From NCBI RefSeq assembly GCF_016863255.1, contig NZ_BOON01000017.1, positions 1 through 64,000 on the forward strand: DNA of 64,000 nucleotides, given 5' to 3'. Numbering within the stretch: the stretch's first letter is position 1; each line of letters begins with the position of its first letter. Below the pieces are notes generated by a model. It searched no databases and had not been told where the DNA came from. It saw only the letters and a list, made by a program, of their open reading frames with translations. Positions 18,506-26,365 of the stretch are shown here, in pieces. This DNA comes from Planosporangium mesophilum. GTDB lineage: Bacteria > Actinomycetota > Actinomycetes > Mycobacteriales > Micromonosporaceae. Both the position numbers and the translations under genes were made by a program.

Positions 18506-18648
18506 CATTTCCGGATGCGGTGGCGGTGCCCTTCCCCCGGCGATGGCGGCTGCCAGGTAGGTTGGGTCTGCCACTCCGGGAATGGCTCGGCGGTCATCGA
18601 GCCACCGCCTCCCGCAGGGTGACGAGGTACGCGATGGAGGAGGCACGC

Positions 18649-20196
18649 ATGTCGCACGACGCCAGCCCGCCCGGCCACGAGCCGGCGGAGGGCTATGCGG
18701 GTGCGGGCTCACCTTGGGCGTCCGCGCCCGAATCGGGCGAGCCCGGAGCCAACGACGGGGCCGGCGCCGCGCGTGCCCGAGCCTCGGTGCCCCAGGCCAG
18801 GGGAAGCGCGTCGGTACAGCCGCCCGCCGGGGCCGGTGAGCCCGAGGGGTGGCAGCCGCAGCAGGACGAGCAGGGCGGCCGCCCGGGCCCGTTCCCGCCC
18901 GCTGGACCGTCCCCGCAGGGTTATATGACGCCCCCCGCCGCGGGTGGCGCATCGATACCCCCCAGGACCGCCGGGTCGGCCCAGGTTCCCGGCGCCACGC
19001 CGCCCGGACCGACCCAGGTCTCACCGCCTGCCGGGTACGGCCAGGCCCCGCCCCAGCCCGACGGCTTCCCCGGCTACCCCCAGTCGCAGGAGTACGGCGC
19101 CCCGCCCCAGGACTACGGCCAACCTCCGCAGGCGTACAACCCGCAGGCCCAGGAGTACGGCCAGCCGCCGCAGGACTACGGGCAGCCGGCCCAGGCCTAC
19201 AACCCGCAGGCTCACGAGTACGGCCAGCCCTCCGCGCAGGAGTACGGGCAGCCGGCCCAGGCCTACAACCCGCAGGCCCAGGAGTACGGCCAGCCAGCCC
19301 AGGCCTACAACCCGCAGGCCCAGGAGTACGGCCAGCCAGCCCAGGCGTACAACCCCGCGGCCGCTCACGAGTACGGGCAGCCCTCCGCGCAGGAGTACGG
19401 GCAGCCGGCCCAGGAGTACGGCCAGCCCACCCAGGCGTTCGATCCGACCAGCCACGAGTACGGCCAGCCGGCCCAGGGCTACGGCCAGCCGGCGCAGGCC
19501 TACAACCCGCAGGCCCAGGAGTACGGGCAGCCGGCCCAGGAGTACGGCCAGGCCACCCAGGCCTTCAACCCGTCCAGCCCGGCCTACGGTGAGCCGGGCG
19601 CCGGCTACCCGGGCCAGGGGCAGCAGTCCGGTTACCCGGCACCTCCGTACGAGTCGCCGACGACGATCTACGGCACCCCCAGCGGCCCGCCGGCCAACGC
19701 CTACGGCACCCCCAGCGGCCCGCCGGCCAACGCCTACGGCTCCTCCGGTAGCCCGGGCGCGGGCGGCGGCTACGACCCGCACGGCTACGACCCGCAGGGT
19801 GGCTACCCGGGCTCGGACCAGGGGTACGGCGAGCCGCCCTCGTACGGCAACGGCCCGCAGGAGTCGTTCGGCCCGCCCCCCGAGGGCGAGGGCAAGAGCA
19901 AGAAGCGCATGCTGCTGATCCTCGCGCTGGTCGCGGTGATCGCCGTCCTGGCGGCCGTCGGAACCGCGATCGTGCTGATGACCCGCGGCTCCACCGCCGA
20001 CTTCGCGGTGAACGACTGCGTACGGCAGGACGGCAGCAAGGCGGTCAAGGCCTCCTGCACCGACAACGGCGCCTACAAGGTCGTCAACAAGGTCAAGCAG
20101 CAGAGCGAGTGCTCCGACCCCAACCAGCCGTACGTGGTGATGTCGAAGAACGGCACGGACGAGGTGCTCTGCCTGCGACCGGCCGACCAGAAGTAG
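18649..20196 (+). CDS. Repeat-rich membrane protein with C-terminal LppU/SCO3897-like domain
   Basis: 515 residues from ATG 18649, which stands 5-6 bases after GGAGGAGG; ATG 18634 is less well placed. The first ~400 residues are disordered and rich in Pro, Gln, Gly and Tyr. Between about residues 146 and 310 they form imperfect repeats of EYGQPAQAYNPQAQ. One transmembrane helix follows (KKRMLLILALVAVIAVLAAVGTAIVLM). The extracellular ~65-residue domain has three Cys (DCV, ASC, SEC) and a terminal VLCLR, fitting the LppU/SCO3897 family. So: a long cytoplasmic tail, one anchor and a small disulfide-bonded exterior domain. The tail resembles multivalent scaffolds but no partner can be named. Confidence 0.7.
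   Translation: MSHDASPPGHEPAEGYAGAGSPWASAPESGEPGANDGAGAARARASVPQARGSASVQPPAGAGEPEGWQPQQDEQGGRPGPFPPAGPSPQGYMTPPAAGGASIPPRTAGSAQVPGATPPGPTQVSPPAGYGQAPPQPDGFPGYPQSQEYGAPPQDYGQPPQAYNPQAQEYGQPPQDYGQPAQAYNPQAHEYGQPSAQEYGQPAQAYNPQAQEYGQPAQAYNPQAQEYGQPAQAYNPAAAHEYGQPSAQEYGQPAQEYGQPTQAFDPTSHEYGQPAQGYGQPAQAYNPQAQEYGQPAQEYGQATQAFNPSSPAYGEPGAGYPGQGQQSGYPAPPYESPTTIYGTPSGPPANAYGTPSGPPANAYGSSGSPGAGGGYDPHGYDPQGGYPGSDQGYGEPPSYGNGPQESFGPPPEGEGKSKKRMLLILALVAVIAVLAAVGTAIVLMTRGSTADFAVNDCVRQDGSKAVKASCTDNGAYKVVNKVKQQSECSDPNQPYVVMSKNGTDEVLCLRPADQK
19085..19575 (+). repeat. Coding tandem repeats, ~42-45 bp units
   Basis: At least eight imperfect copies of a unit encoding EYGQPAQAYNPQAQ (variants QDYGQP, HEYGQPSA, TQAFDP) in the membrane protein gene. 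Adjacent copies are nearly identical in DNA, which indicates recent expansion by slippage or unequal exchange. Confidence 0.85.
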
Positions 20197-20218
20197 CCAT
20201 ACGACAAGTAGCCATACG

Positions 20219-20260
20219 ACGACAGAGCCCTCCGAGGTCGACCTCGGAGGGCTCTGTCGT
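20219..20260 (+). terminator. 42-base perfect palindrome terminator
   Basis: ACGACAGAGCCCTCCGAGGT is directly followed by its complement at 20240-20260, 23 bases after the stop of the repeat protein. Just upstream, the 15-base sequence AAGTAGCCATACGAC is duplicated in tandem (20191-20220) and includes the stop codon. Confidence 0.75.
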
Positions 20261-20282
20261 TGAGTGAGGCAGAGTGAGCGTG

Positions 20283-20412
20283 ATGCTGGAGTCCTCTCCC
20301 GCGTTCCGCGTACGCGCCCAAGTGCTACGCGTCCGGGCTGGTTGACACCGGCGGGAGGACGCTGACCCTCGCCGAGCGCCGGGACAAGACGGTTCTGCTC
20401 GACGTCCTAGAC
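20283..20412 (+). pseudogene. Degenerate 5' remnant of the thioredoxin-like gene (oldest integration scar)
   Basis: From ATG 20283 the reading MLESSPAFRVRAQVLRVRAG and, after a one-base deletion, LVDTGGRTLTLAERRDKTVLLDV aligns with RVRAPELRGRAWLNTGGKVLTLADLKGRITILDF, the start of the intact gene near 31813. Homology runs to the position of the LDFW codons and then stops. It is thus the same ~44-codon 5' segment as the copy at 22382. The frame is broken, so it is not expressed as protein. It marks an earlier integration at the same target. Confidence 0.75.
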
Positions 20413-20528
20413 GTTCCTCGAACATGCCCTGGACGTTCTCGAACATGTTGCTAGCCCACTCTCCAACGGGCCGTCTAGCGGTGTATCGGCACAAGAACGG
20501 CGGCTGACTGAACCGGTTACTTTGAGGG

Positions 20529-20569
20529 TCCTTTGGGGGTAGTCTTTCTCTGTCACCATCCCCAAAGGA
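20529..20569 (+). promoter_or_regulatory. Hairpin able to mask the ribosome site of the AlbA_2 gene
   Basis: TCCTTTGGGG (20529-20538) is the exact complement of CCCCAAAGGA (20560-20569), which contains the ribosome-binding site (AAAGGAG, 20564-20570) of GTG 20579. Folding would hide that site. It could equally be an operator palindrome. Confidence 0.45.
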
Positions 20570-20578
20570 GCCTGCAAA

Positions 20579-22339
20579 GTGCAGCCGCTGGAACAAGAGC
20601 TTCGAGCAATCTTCACCGGCACGGCCGCCCGCAAGCGTGAGTCAAGCACTCTGGACTTCAAGGAGGCCAAGTCCAACCTCAAAGAGGCATGGGCTGATCT
20701 GGCGGAGGCAGCCGTCTGCTTCGTCAACGCCGCCGGAGGCACGATCGTCGTTGGGATAGCAGACAACCCTGGCGGCCCTGGCGCTTTTGTCGGCTGTGAC
20801 CTCGACGCGGACGTTTTACGTCAACGCATCTACCACCTGACGAGCCCGGGACTGCTCGTCGATGTAGCCGAGCAGTCGTACGCGGATACCCGGCTGTTGG
20901 TGATCAAAGTTCCCGAAGGCGTTGAAGTTCATTCCACAGTCCGTGGCTACACTTACCAGCGGGTTAACGACGAGTGCCTCCCGATGCGGCCCGCAGAGGT
21001 AAGTCGGCTGACCGAAGAACGTCGCGGTATTGACTGGTCAGCTACGTCAAGCCTTCGACCGGTCGATGATGTTGACCCCCTCGCCATTCGGCATTGCCGG
21101 CGTCTTCTTCAGACCTCCGGAGACTCAACACGGCAATCCTATGCCCGAATGTCAGACCTGGATCTGCTACGCGCCTTACGAGCTGTCGCCGAAGATGGCA
21201 ACTTGACTCGTTCCGGCGAGTTGCTGTTATGCCGAAACGCAGCGTCGGCTCCACCGGACGCCGTGGTCTACCAGCATCGTAAGACTCAAGCTGGTGAACC
21301 TGACGCGATCCTTCGGCTGGAAACACCACTGGTCCTCGCTTTTGAGGACTTGATCCAGGCTGTTCGTGCGCGACAAGGAATTACCCCGCTCACCCTTCCG
21401 GACGGACAGCAACTGCAGATCGAGGACTATCCGATGACGGCGGTCCGAGAAGCGGTAGCCAATGCTCTTATTCATGGCGACTGGCGGGCCCGCACCCCCG
21501 TCTCGATCGAACACTCACCGGAGTACCTGAAGGTCACTTCGCCAGGTCCGCTGGTTTCCGGGATTACTATCCACAACATCCTGACTAAGGGATCACGAGC
21601 CCGATACCCCGCGCTGACCTCGGCGTTCCGGATCCTGGGACTTGCCGAGGAGGTCGGCCAAGGGGTCGACCGAATGTATCGCGAAATGATCCGTTCAGGT
21701 CGCGATACACCAGTGATCGCTGAAGACAAAGACCAAGTAAGCGTATTGTTCCGGGGGCAACCGCCAAACACGCGGATTGCCAAATTTCTTGCCGCCTTGC
21801 CGCCCGAGGAACAAAACGACACCGATACGCTACTTATCGTGCTCCTACTATGTCGCAAGAGGACGGTTAACGCGGGAGAGCTGGCTCCGGTAATTCAACG
21901 TTCGGAGTCAGAGGCTCAAGCAGTACTCCGGCGACTATCCGGAGAACCTGTGTCAATTCTCGAACCAACGCGAGGTACACAAAGCCGGAGTCGCCCTTCC
22001 TATCGCCTCAAAGGTGACGCCATTACCCGCTTGGGCAACGCCGTGGCCTACCACGGCAGAGCCAGCGAAGAAATTGATCGCAAGGTTGTTGACCACGTCC
22101 GGGACTACGGCGAGATCAACAACAGAACCGTGCAACGACTATTCGACGTTGATGTGTACGCCGCAAGGGACATGTTGCAGGAGCTGGTTGCGAGGAAAAT
22201 GATCACGCGGATCTCGGAACAGACGCGTGGGGTCGCGGTTCGTTACGGCCCGGGCACGAAATTTCCCGAAACGAGGAAAACAGCGCCAAAGAAACGGACT
22301 CAGCCGCCACAGGAATCGGAAGAGAACCCTCTGTTCTGA
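20579..22339 (+). CDS. AlbA_2/GHKL-ATPase protein (Schlafen/RecG-like putative regulator or defence protein)
   Basis: 586 residues from GTG 20579 (AAAGGAG 8 bases upstream). The N-terminal AlbA_2 (Schlafen-like) DNA-binding domain is at ~18-125 (STLDFKEAK ... CFVNAAGGTIVVGIAD). A GHKL-type ATPase region follows (YPMTAVREAVANALIHGDW ... TSAFRILGLAEEVGQGVDRMYREM, ~280-370), then a helical winged-helix-like C-terminus and a Lys-rich tail. Such proteins are often labelled RecG-like or ATP-dependent regulators and occur in mobile and defence regions. Base composition is clearly lower in GC than the neighbours. It is the only gene left between two 5' scars of the thioredoxin-like gene, so it is probably cargo of an older, eroded element. 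Confidence 0.75.
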   Translation: MQPLEQELRAIFTGTAARKRESSTLDFKEAKSNLKEAWADLAEAAVCFVNAAGGTIVVGIADNPGGPGAFVGCDLDADVLRQRIYHLTSPGLLVDVAEQSYADTRLLVIKVPEGVEVHSTVRGYTYQRVNDECLPMRPAEVSRLTEERRGIDWSATSSLRPVDDVDPLAIRHCRRLLQTSGDSTRQSYARMSDLDLLRALRAVAEDGNLTRSGELLLCRNAASAPPDAVVYQHRKTQAGEPDAILRLETPLVLAFEDLIQAVRARQGITPLTLPDGQQLQIEDYPMTAVREAVANALIHGDWRARTPVSIEHSPEYLKVTSPGPLVSGITIHNILTKGSRARYPALTSAFRILGLAEEVGQGVDRMYREMIRSGRDTPVIAEDKDQVSVLFRGQPPNTRIAKFLAALPPEEQNDTDTLLIVLLLCRKRTVNAGELAPVIQRSESEAQAVLRRLSGEPVSILEPTRGTQSRSRPSYRLKGDAITRLGNAVAYHGRASEEIDRKVVDHVRDYGEINNRTVQRLFDVDVYAARDMLQELVARKMITRISEQTRGVAVRYGPGTKFPETRKTAPKKRTQPPQESEENPLF

Positions 22340-22381
22340 AGCTCACTTGCAGACCGGCACACAAGACGGGACGACTTCGAC

Positions 22382-22531
22382 ATGACTTCGCTTTCCACAC
22401 CGACTCCCCGCGTCCGTGCGCCAGAGCTTCGCGGCCGTGCCTGGCTGAACACAGGCGGACAAACTCTGACCCTGGCCGACCTCCGCGGCAAGATCGTCGT
22501 CCTCGACTTCTGGCCGTTCATGACGGTCTAA
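22382..22531 (+). pseudogene. Truncated 5' fragment of the thioredoxin-like gene, interrupted at attL
   Basis: ATG 22382 opens MTSLSTPTPRVRAPELRG..., which follows the intact gene to LDFW (codon at 22511-22513) and then runs into element DNA as PFMTV and a stop. In the intact copy the next codons encode TFCCINC, the redox active site. The fragment is a 49-codon orphan left when the serine-recombinase element entered the gene. It may still be transcribed and translated. Confidence 0.85.
22505..22513 (+). repeat. Putative attL core GACTTCTGG
   Basis: Identical to 31918-31926. Host gene homology lies to the left and element DNA to the right. Large serine recombinases need only a short core, so nine shared bases fit. 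Joining the inner flanks rebuilds an attP with partial dyad symmetry (GGTCGTATTACG on one side, GACGGTCTAACG on the other). Confidence 0.6.
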
Positions 22532-22549
22532 CGAACTCGCTACACTCTC

Positions 22550-22572
22550 GCTCATGACTCTCACTCATGAGC
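22550..22572. promoter_or_regulatory. Inverted repeat over the recombinase start codon
   Basis: GCTCATGA (22550-22557), seven bases, TCATGAGC (22565-22572). It spans the ATG and overlaps one copy of the repeated 13-mer TGACTCTCACTCA. A -10-like TACACT at 22541-22546 would start transcription at or next to the ATG, giving a leaderless message. A repressor bound here could shut off the recombinase. Confidence 0.45.
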
Positions 22573-24287
22573 CGCTAGACCCGTCCCGCTGCTGCGCCCT
22601 GTACCGGCGTCGCTCGCACAAGAACGCCGAGGGCGACGCCCGCAACGGCCGCTCGCTCGCTGAGCAGGAGACCGAGCTTCGCGACCTCGCCGCCCGCCTC
22701 GGCCTCGTCGTCGTCGCCGACTACGTCGAGCGCGAGGGCACCGGCGCCTCGCGGTACTCACTGAAGGCCCGCCCGGAATGGCAGAGGACACTCGCCGACC
22801 TCCGCGCAGGCGACCGCTTCCGTACGGTCCTCGTCTGGGCACTCGACCGAGCCGACCGCCGAGGCGCGGTCGAGATCGGAAAGCTGCTCGACGAGCACGC
22901 CGACGGGTCGCGCCGGATCGTCGGCTGCGACGGCACCGACACGGGCGACCCCCGGCGTCGACTCGAACTGATCATCCGCGCAGAGCTTGCCCGCGAGGAG
23001 GTCGACAACCTCTCGAAGCGTGTCAGCCGCGCGAAGAGGTACCGCCGGGCCGAGGGCGCATGGCTGGGCGGCCCGGCGCCGTTCGGTACGCGAGTCGTCG
23101 ACGGAAAGCTCGCCCGTGATCCCGAGACGTACCCGATCGCGCGCCGTATCGCCGACGAACTGCTAGGCGGCCGGACGATCTGGGCGACCGTGAAGGGCCT
23201 CAACAATGACGGCGTCCCCTCGCCGCGAGGTAAGTCGTGGGGCGTCGGAACGGTCGCGGCCCTCGTCCGCTCGCCCGGCTGGGCGGGTCTTCAAAGCGTC
23301 CGGGAGAAGTTGCCCTCGGGTCGCTGGGAGTCGGTTGCCGAGCCGTACCGCGACGAGCGCGGGCAGACGGTGAGTGTCGGCGAGGGGGTGATCACGCCGG
23401 GCGAGCGTGCGCGCATCCTGGCAGCGATCGGCGACCGTTCGGCGACCATGGCCGACGGCGGCCGATTCGTCGGGCGGGGCGACCGCCGCTCGTCGACTCT
23501 CCTCGGCGACCTGCTGCGCTGCGACTACTGCGACGGCCGGACCGCCCAGAGCGGCGCCGCCGGTCAGAAGGTCTACCGCTGCGGGATCTACGCGAATGGC
23601 AAGACTTGCGGAGGCTTCACGGCGCCGCTCGCCGACACCGACGAGGCCGTGTCCCTCGCGTTCCTTCGCCGCCTCGCCGAGCTTCGGCCTGGCGATCCGT
23701 TGCTAGAGGCCGTCGCCGACGCCTGGGTCGCCCGGGTCGCTCCCGAAGACCTGGCGGCCCGCGACGCCGCCCAGGATGCCCTAGACGCGGCCCGCGCCGA
23801 CCTAGCCCGCGTGCGTCGCCTCGTCGCCTCAGGGACGTTCACAGAGGACGACGCGGCCGAGGTCATGCCCGAGCTACGGGCGAAGGTCAAGGCCGCCGAG
23901 GACGCCTTGGCGCGTATCCCCGTCCCCGAGGCCGATATCTCGCCCCTGCTCGACCTCGCCCAGTCCGTACCCGCATGGTTTGACCTCCCCGAGGCCGAGC
24001 GCCGCGGCCTGCTCTCACTGGCAGTCGCCGAGGTACGGGCGACCCGCGCGCGTGGGCGCGGTCACCGCTTCCAACCCGATGAACGCCTCTTGATCGTCTG
24101 GGCAGACGGAACGACCTCTCGGCCCGCGCCGGCCGTGGACGAGACGGTCGCGAAGGTCGCGGCCTACCTCGACGAGAACCCGACGGCCTCGGCGGCCGAG
24201 GTCGCTGAGCTAATCGGCAAGTCGAAGCGCACCGCGTACGAGTACCTACGCGCGGCCCACGAGGGCCGCCTCTCGCTCAATCGGTAA
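22554..24287 (+). CDS. Large serine recombinase (site-specific integrase)
   Basis: 577 residues. It catalyses integration through a covalent phosphoserine intermediate. The N-terminal resolvase domain contains the nucleophile, probably Ser21 (ALYRRRSHKN), with RSLAEQETEL and VWALDRADRRG. The recombinase domain follows (PFGTRVVDGKLARDPETYPIARRIADELLGG), then a zinc ribbon (LRCDYCDG ... YRCGIYANGKTCGGF), then a coiled-coil-like segment (~400-460). The C-terminus has an extra HTH-like helix pair (ASAAEVAELIGKSKRTAYEYLRAA). ATG 22554 appears leaderless, ~8 bases after TACACT. It is first in the element beside attL and is the likely agent of insertion into the thioredoxin-like gene. Confidence 0.92.
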   Translation: MTLTHEPLDPSRCCALYRRRSHKNAEGDARNGRSLAEQETELRDLAARLGLVVVADYVEREGTGASRYSLKARPEWQRTLADLRAGDRFRTVLVWALDRADRRGAVEIGKLLDEHADGSRRIVGCDGTDTGDPRRRLELIIRAELAREEVDNLSKRVSRAKRYRRAEGAWLGGPAPFGTRVVDGKLARDPETYPIARRIADELLGGRTIWATVKGLNNDGVPSPRGKSWGVGTVAALVRSPGWAGLQSVREKLPSGRWESVAEPYRDERGQTVSVGEGVITPGERARILAAIGDRSATMADGGRFVGRGDRRSSTLLGDLLRCDYCDGRTAQSGAAGQKVYRCGIYANGKTCGGFTAPLADTDEAVSLAFLRRLAELRPGDPLLEAVADAWVARVAPEDLAARDAAQDALDAARADLARVRRLVASGTFTEDDAAEVMPELRAKVKAAEDALARIPVPEADISPLLDLAQSVPAWFDLPEAERRGLLSLAVAEVRATRARGRGHRFQPDERLLIVWADGTTSRPAPAVDETVAKVAAYLDENPTASAAEVAELIGKSKRTAYEYLRAAHEGRLSLNR

Positions 24288-24304
24288 CGCCGACCACATA
24301 GATC

Positions 24305-24342
24305 GGCCCCGGCGTCATGACTCTCACTCATTCGCCGGGGCC
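24305..24342 (+). terminator. Terminator-like inverted repeat after the recombinase gene
   Basis: GGCCCCGGCG and its complement CGCCGGGGCC enclose 18 bases that contain a second copy of TGACTCTCACTCA (24318-24330). It begins 18 bases after the recombinase stop. Confidence 0.5.
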
Positions 24343-24367
24343 TCGATCAGAGAAGGAGCCTCTGACC

Positions 24368-24472
24368 GTGCCAACGAATGTACCCGCTCCTGGCCGCCAC
24401 CTCGGCGTGTCCGACCGGACGGCCCGGCGGTACCTGGCCGCCGCACGTTCGGCCATGGCAGCGAGCGTGTAA
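24368..24472 (+). CDS. 34-residue HTH-like microprotein
   Basis: GTG 24368 follows AGAAGGAG by 8 bases, one of the best ribosome sites in the element. It encodes VPTNVPAPGRHLGVSDRTAR, then RYLAAARSAMAASV. LGVSDRTARRYLAAAR has the look of a recognition-helix segment. It may be a remnant of a larger regulator or a very small DNA-binding peptide; recombination directionality factors are often small HTH proteins encoded near the integrase. The assignment is speculative. Confidence 0.4.
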   Translation: MPTNVPAPGRHLGVSDRTARRYLAAARSAMAASV

Positions 24473-24651
24473 ACGCCTGCGACGCGGTCGGCCGGTACCG
24501 CGCCGACCGGCCCTCGCGCAGAGTCTGGCGCCGCTCTGGGCACCCCGGACGGGCCATGTTTGCCCCTCCGGACGATCGAGACTGTCGCACGTGGCGGATA
24601 CCGTTCGTAACGGCCAATCGATCAGGACCACAGGACGGGAACGCAGGTCAG

Positions 24652-25446
24652 ATGCGCCGACGCGAGAGCAACCTGATTGACGAGATCGAGCGCGGCGCGC
24701 TGGACAGTAACGTGTCACTCGCCGACACGCTTCGGAAATGCATGATCCTCGGGGGACAGGCCAAGTCCGCCGAACTGCGAGCGTGGGCAAGCCGAGAGCT
24801 AAGCGGATACGGCCCTGACGATGAATTGCCGGAATGGCGAACGGTTGCTGCCCCGCTGCAGATGGACGGGATGAACCTCCGCTACCGCTGGAAGGGTCAG
24901 CAGATCAGCAGATGGGAACTGCCAGACTTCGCACGTGACGCCATCAAGGATGAAGTCCAGTTGCGCGTCGGGGTGGGGCAGCTTGAGGCGATGCTCCGCG
25001 GGGCCGACAACGGCGTGGTGCGACTCGGGCTCCCTGGGGGCGCGGAACTCGTGTCGTACATAAACCACGCCAACGGCGACGCGTACCAGACGATCGAGCG
25101 TATCTACTGGGGCGTCAGCACGACCGCCATCGATGGTGTGCTCGATCGCATACGTACGGCGCTGACTGAGCTGGTCGCGGAGCTTCGACACGGCATGGCT
25201 GACGACGCCTCGGTACCGTCCGAGGAACTGGCTACGCAGGCGTTCCACGTTGCCGTTAGCGGGAAGGGCCACCGGGTGACCGTCACCAATGCTCAGGCCA
25301 GCGGCGAGGCGAGGAGCAGTGTCGGCCAGGAAAGCGAGCTGGATTCCCCAGCCTTGAAGCGTTGGGCGAGGATCGGCGGAGCGATCGTTGGGCTTGCCAC
25401 GATCCTCGCGACCGTCTTCGCAGTGCTTCAGTATCTGGCGACGTAG
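24652..25446 (+). CDS. AbiTii domain-containing putative abortive-infection protein
   Basis: 264 residues from ATG 24652 (MRRRESNLIDEIERGALDS), the family's natural beginning; longer in-frame starts add non-conserved residues. Residues ~4-80 match the AbiTii domain (LADTLRKCMILGGQAKSAELRAWASRELSGYG...LPEWRTV). The middle is of unknown type. The C-terminus has a transmembrane helix (IGGAIVGLATILATVFAVLQYL). AbiTii proteins are counted with phage-defence candidates, so this is probably defence cargo anchored at the membrane. The biochemical activity of the domain is not established to my knowledge. Confidence 0.75.
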   Translation: MRRRESNLIDEIERGALDSNVSLADTLRKCMILGGQAKSAELRAWASRELSGYGPDDELPEWRTVAAPLQMDGMNLRYRWKGQQISRWELPDFARDAIKDEVQLRVGVGQLEAMLRGADNGVVRLGLPGGAELVSYINHANGDAYQTIERIYWGVSTTAIDGVLDRIRTALTELVAELRHGMADDASVPSEELATQAFHVAVSGKGHRVTVTNAQASGEARSSVGQESELDSPALKRWARIGGAIVGLATILATVFAVLQYLAT

Positions 25447-25505
25447 ACACAGCCCATGAAGCGTTCATGGCGCGGCCTCCAGTGCACCGCGCCATGTCAG
25501 CGTGA

Positions 25506-25685
25506 TCAGCGACTGCGCCGCATCTGGAACAGTTCCGCCAGCGCCCGAAGGACGGCCGGCAGCTTGTCTGGGGGCACCCTGAACAGTGCGACCAAGGCGA
25601 CGATGAGCCGGGGTACGGCATAGATCAGTGCGACGACGATTAGCGCCCAGGGTCCGGCGGCAACGAACGGCTCTAACGCAGGCAC
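25506..25685 (-). CDS. 59-residue membrane microprotein
   Basis: GTG 25685, with a GGGGGT-type site ahead, encodes VPALEPFVAAGPWALIVVAL, continues with IYAVPRLIVALVALFRVPPD and ends in a charged helix (AELFQMRRSR). There is one long hydrophobic helix. Codon use is coding-like. Small membrane proteins of this form are common cargo of actinobacterial mobile elements. It is opposite and downstream of the AbiTii gene, so the two could share a membrane-based role, but this is guesswork. Confidence 0.5.
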   Translation of the reverse strand: MPALEPFVAAGPWALIVVALIYAVPRLIVALVALFRVPPDKLPAVLRALAELFQMRRSR

Positions 25686-25799
25686 AGCGAACCAACCCCC
25701 TTTGGGGTCAATCTCGCGGCGGCCAAGGCGCGCGAGTCAGGTTCGCCGATCCCGGTCAGGCATGAAGTTCTGTGGTCATGCTAGCGCGGCGTCCCGCGG

Positions 25800-26180
25800 C
25801 TACTCGGTTACGCGCGCCCAGGTTGGCGCGCCGAGTTGCACTTGGTGAACGACGCCAACGTCGGGCAATAGCAGGCGACCCCTCCGGCACCGGGGGCAGG
25901 ATGCGACGACGGAATGGGCAACGTCCCCCGGGACGCGCGGCAATGGCACAGCGCGCGGGAGGAAGTGTTGCGGGGTGATCGGCCCGTCGTCGCTCTGCTC
26001 AGGGTGGTTGGTTGCTCCACGCCCGCCAGCCGCCCACAACCACATCTGCCCGCCATCGCCCGCATACACGACCGCGAGAGTGCTGTAGGGCTGTGAGCAG
26101 TCGCAGGTAATCCGTTCCAACTCCCGGTAGTCGCCGGGGTTGGCCTTGATTTCGGCAGCCTGCTGCTCGAAGGAGTCCAC
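25800..26180 (-). CDS. Putative zinc-binding hypothetical protein
   Basis: 126 residues from GTG 26180 (VDSFEQQAAEIKANPGDYRE), preceded by GAAGGG; a longer frame to 26252 exists. Two Cys pairs are seen: ITCDCSQPYSTLAVVY near the N-terminus and ASCPRCRRGRLLL near the C-terminus, a spacing compatible with zinc binding. No family is recognised. It is transcribed away from the large inverted repeat at 26366-26487, which may hold its promoter. Confidence 0.45.
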   Translation of the reverse strand: MDSFEQQAAEIKANPGDYRELERITCDCSQPYSTLAVVYAGDGGQMWLWAAGGRGATNHPEQSDDGPITPQHFLPRAVPLPRVPGDVAHSVVASCPRCRRGRLLLPDVGVVHQVQLGAPTWARVTE

Positions 26181-26365
26181 CAGCGTGCGCCCTTCATCAC
26201 AGCGGCGTCTTCCATCGGAAGAGCCGCAACCGGCATGGCGCCAGTCTGACACGCAGGTATGACCACGGGCGGCGTGTCAGCCGCCGGACGAGGGCGGCTG
26301 GCGGCCGCCGCAGGGGGGCCACGCCGGGAGCGGCACCGAGGACGGGTCGAGGGCGAGTCCAGATC

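Noticed and set aside
19085-19575. Regularly spaced repeats resembling a CRISPR array
   Set aside because: Units are contiguous, ~42-45 bp, in one open frame with protein-level periodicity (YGQPAQAYNPQ) and no unique spacers.
20400-20450. LexA boxes around CTCGAACATGCC and CTCGAACATGTTGC
   Set aside because: Neither has the second half GTTCGA at the correct spacing.
22382-22531. Functional 49-residue thioredoxin-like peptide
   Set aside because: It lacks the CxxC site and nearly all of the fold; best read as an insertion scar.
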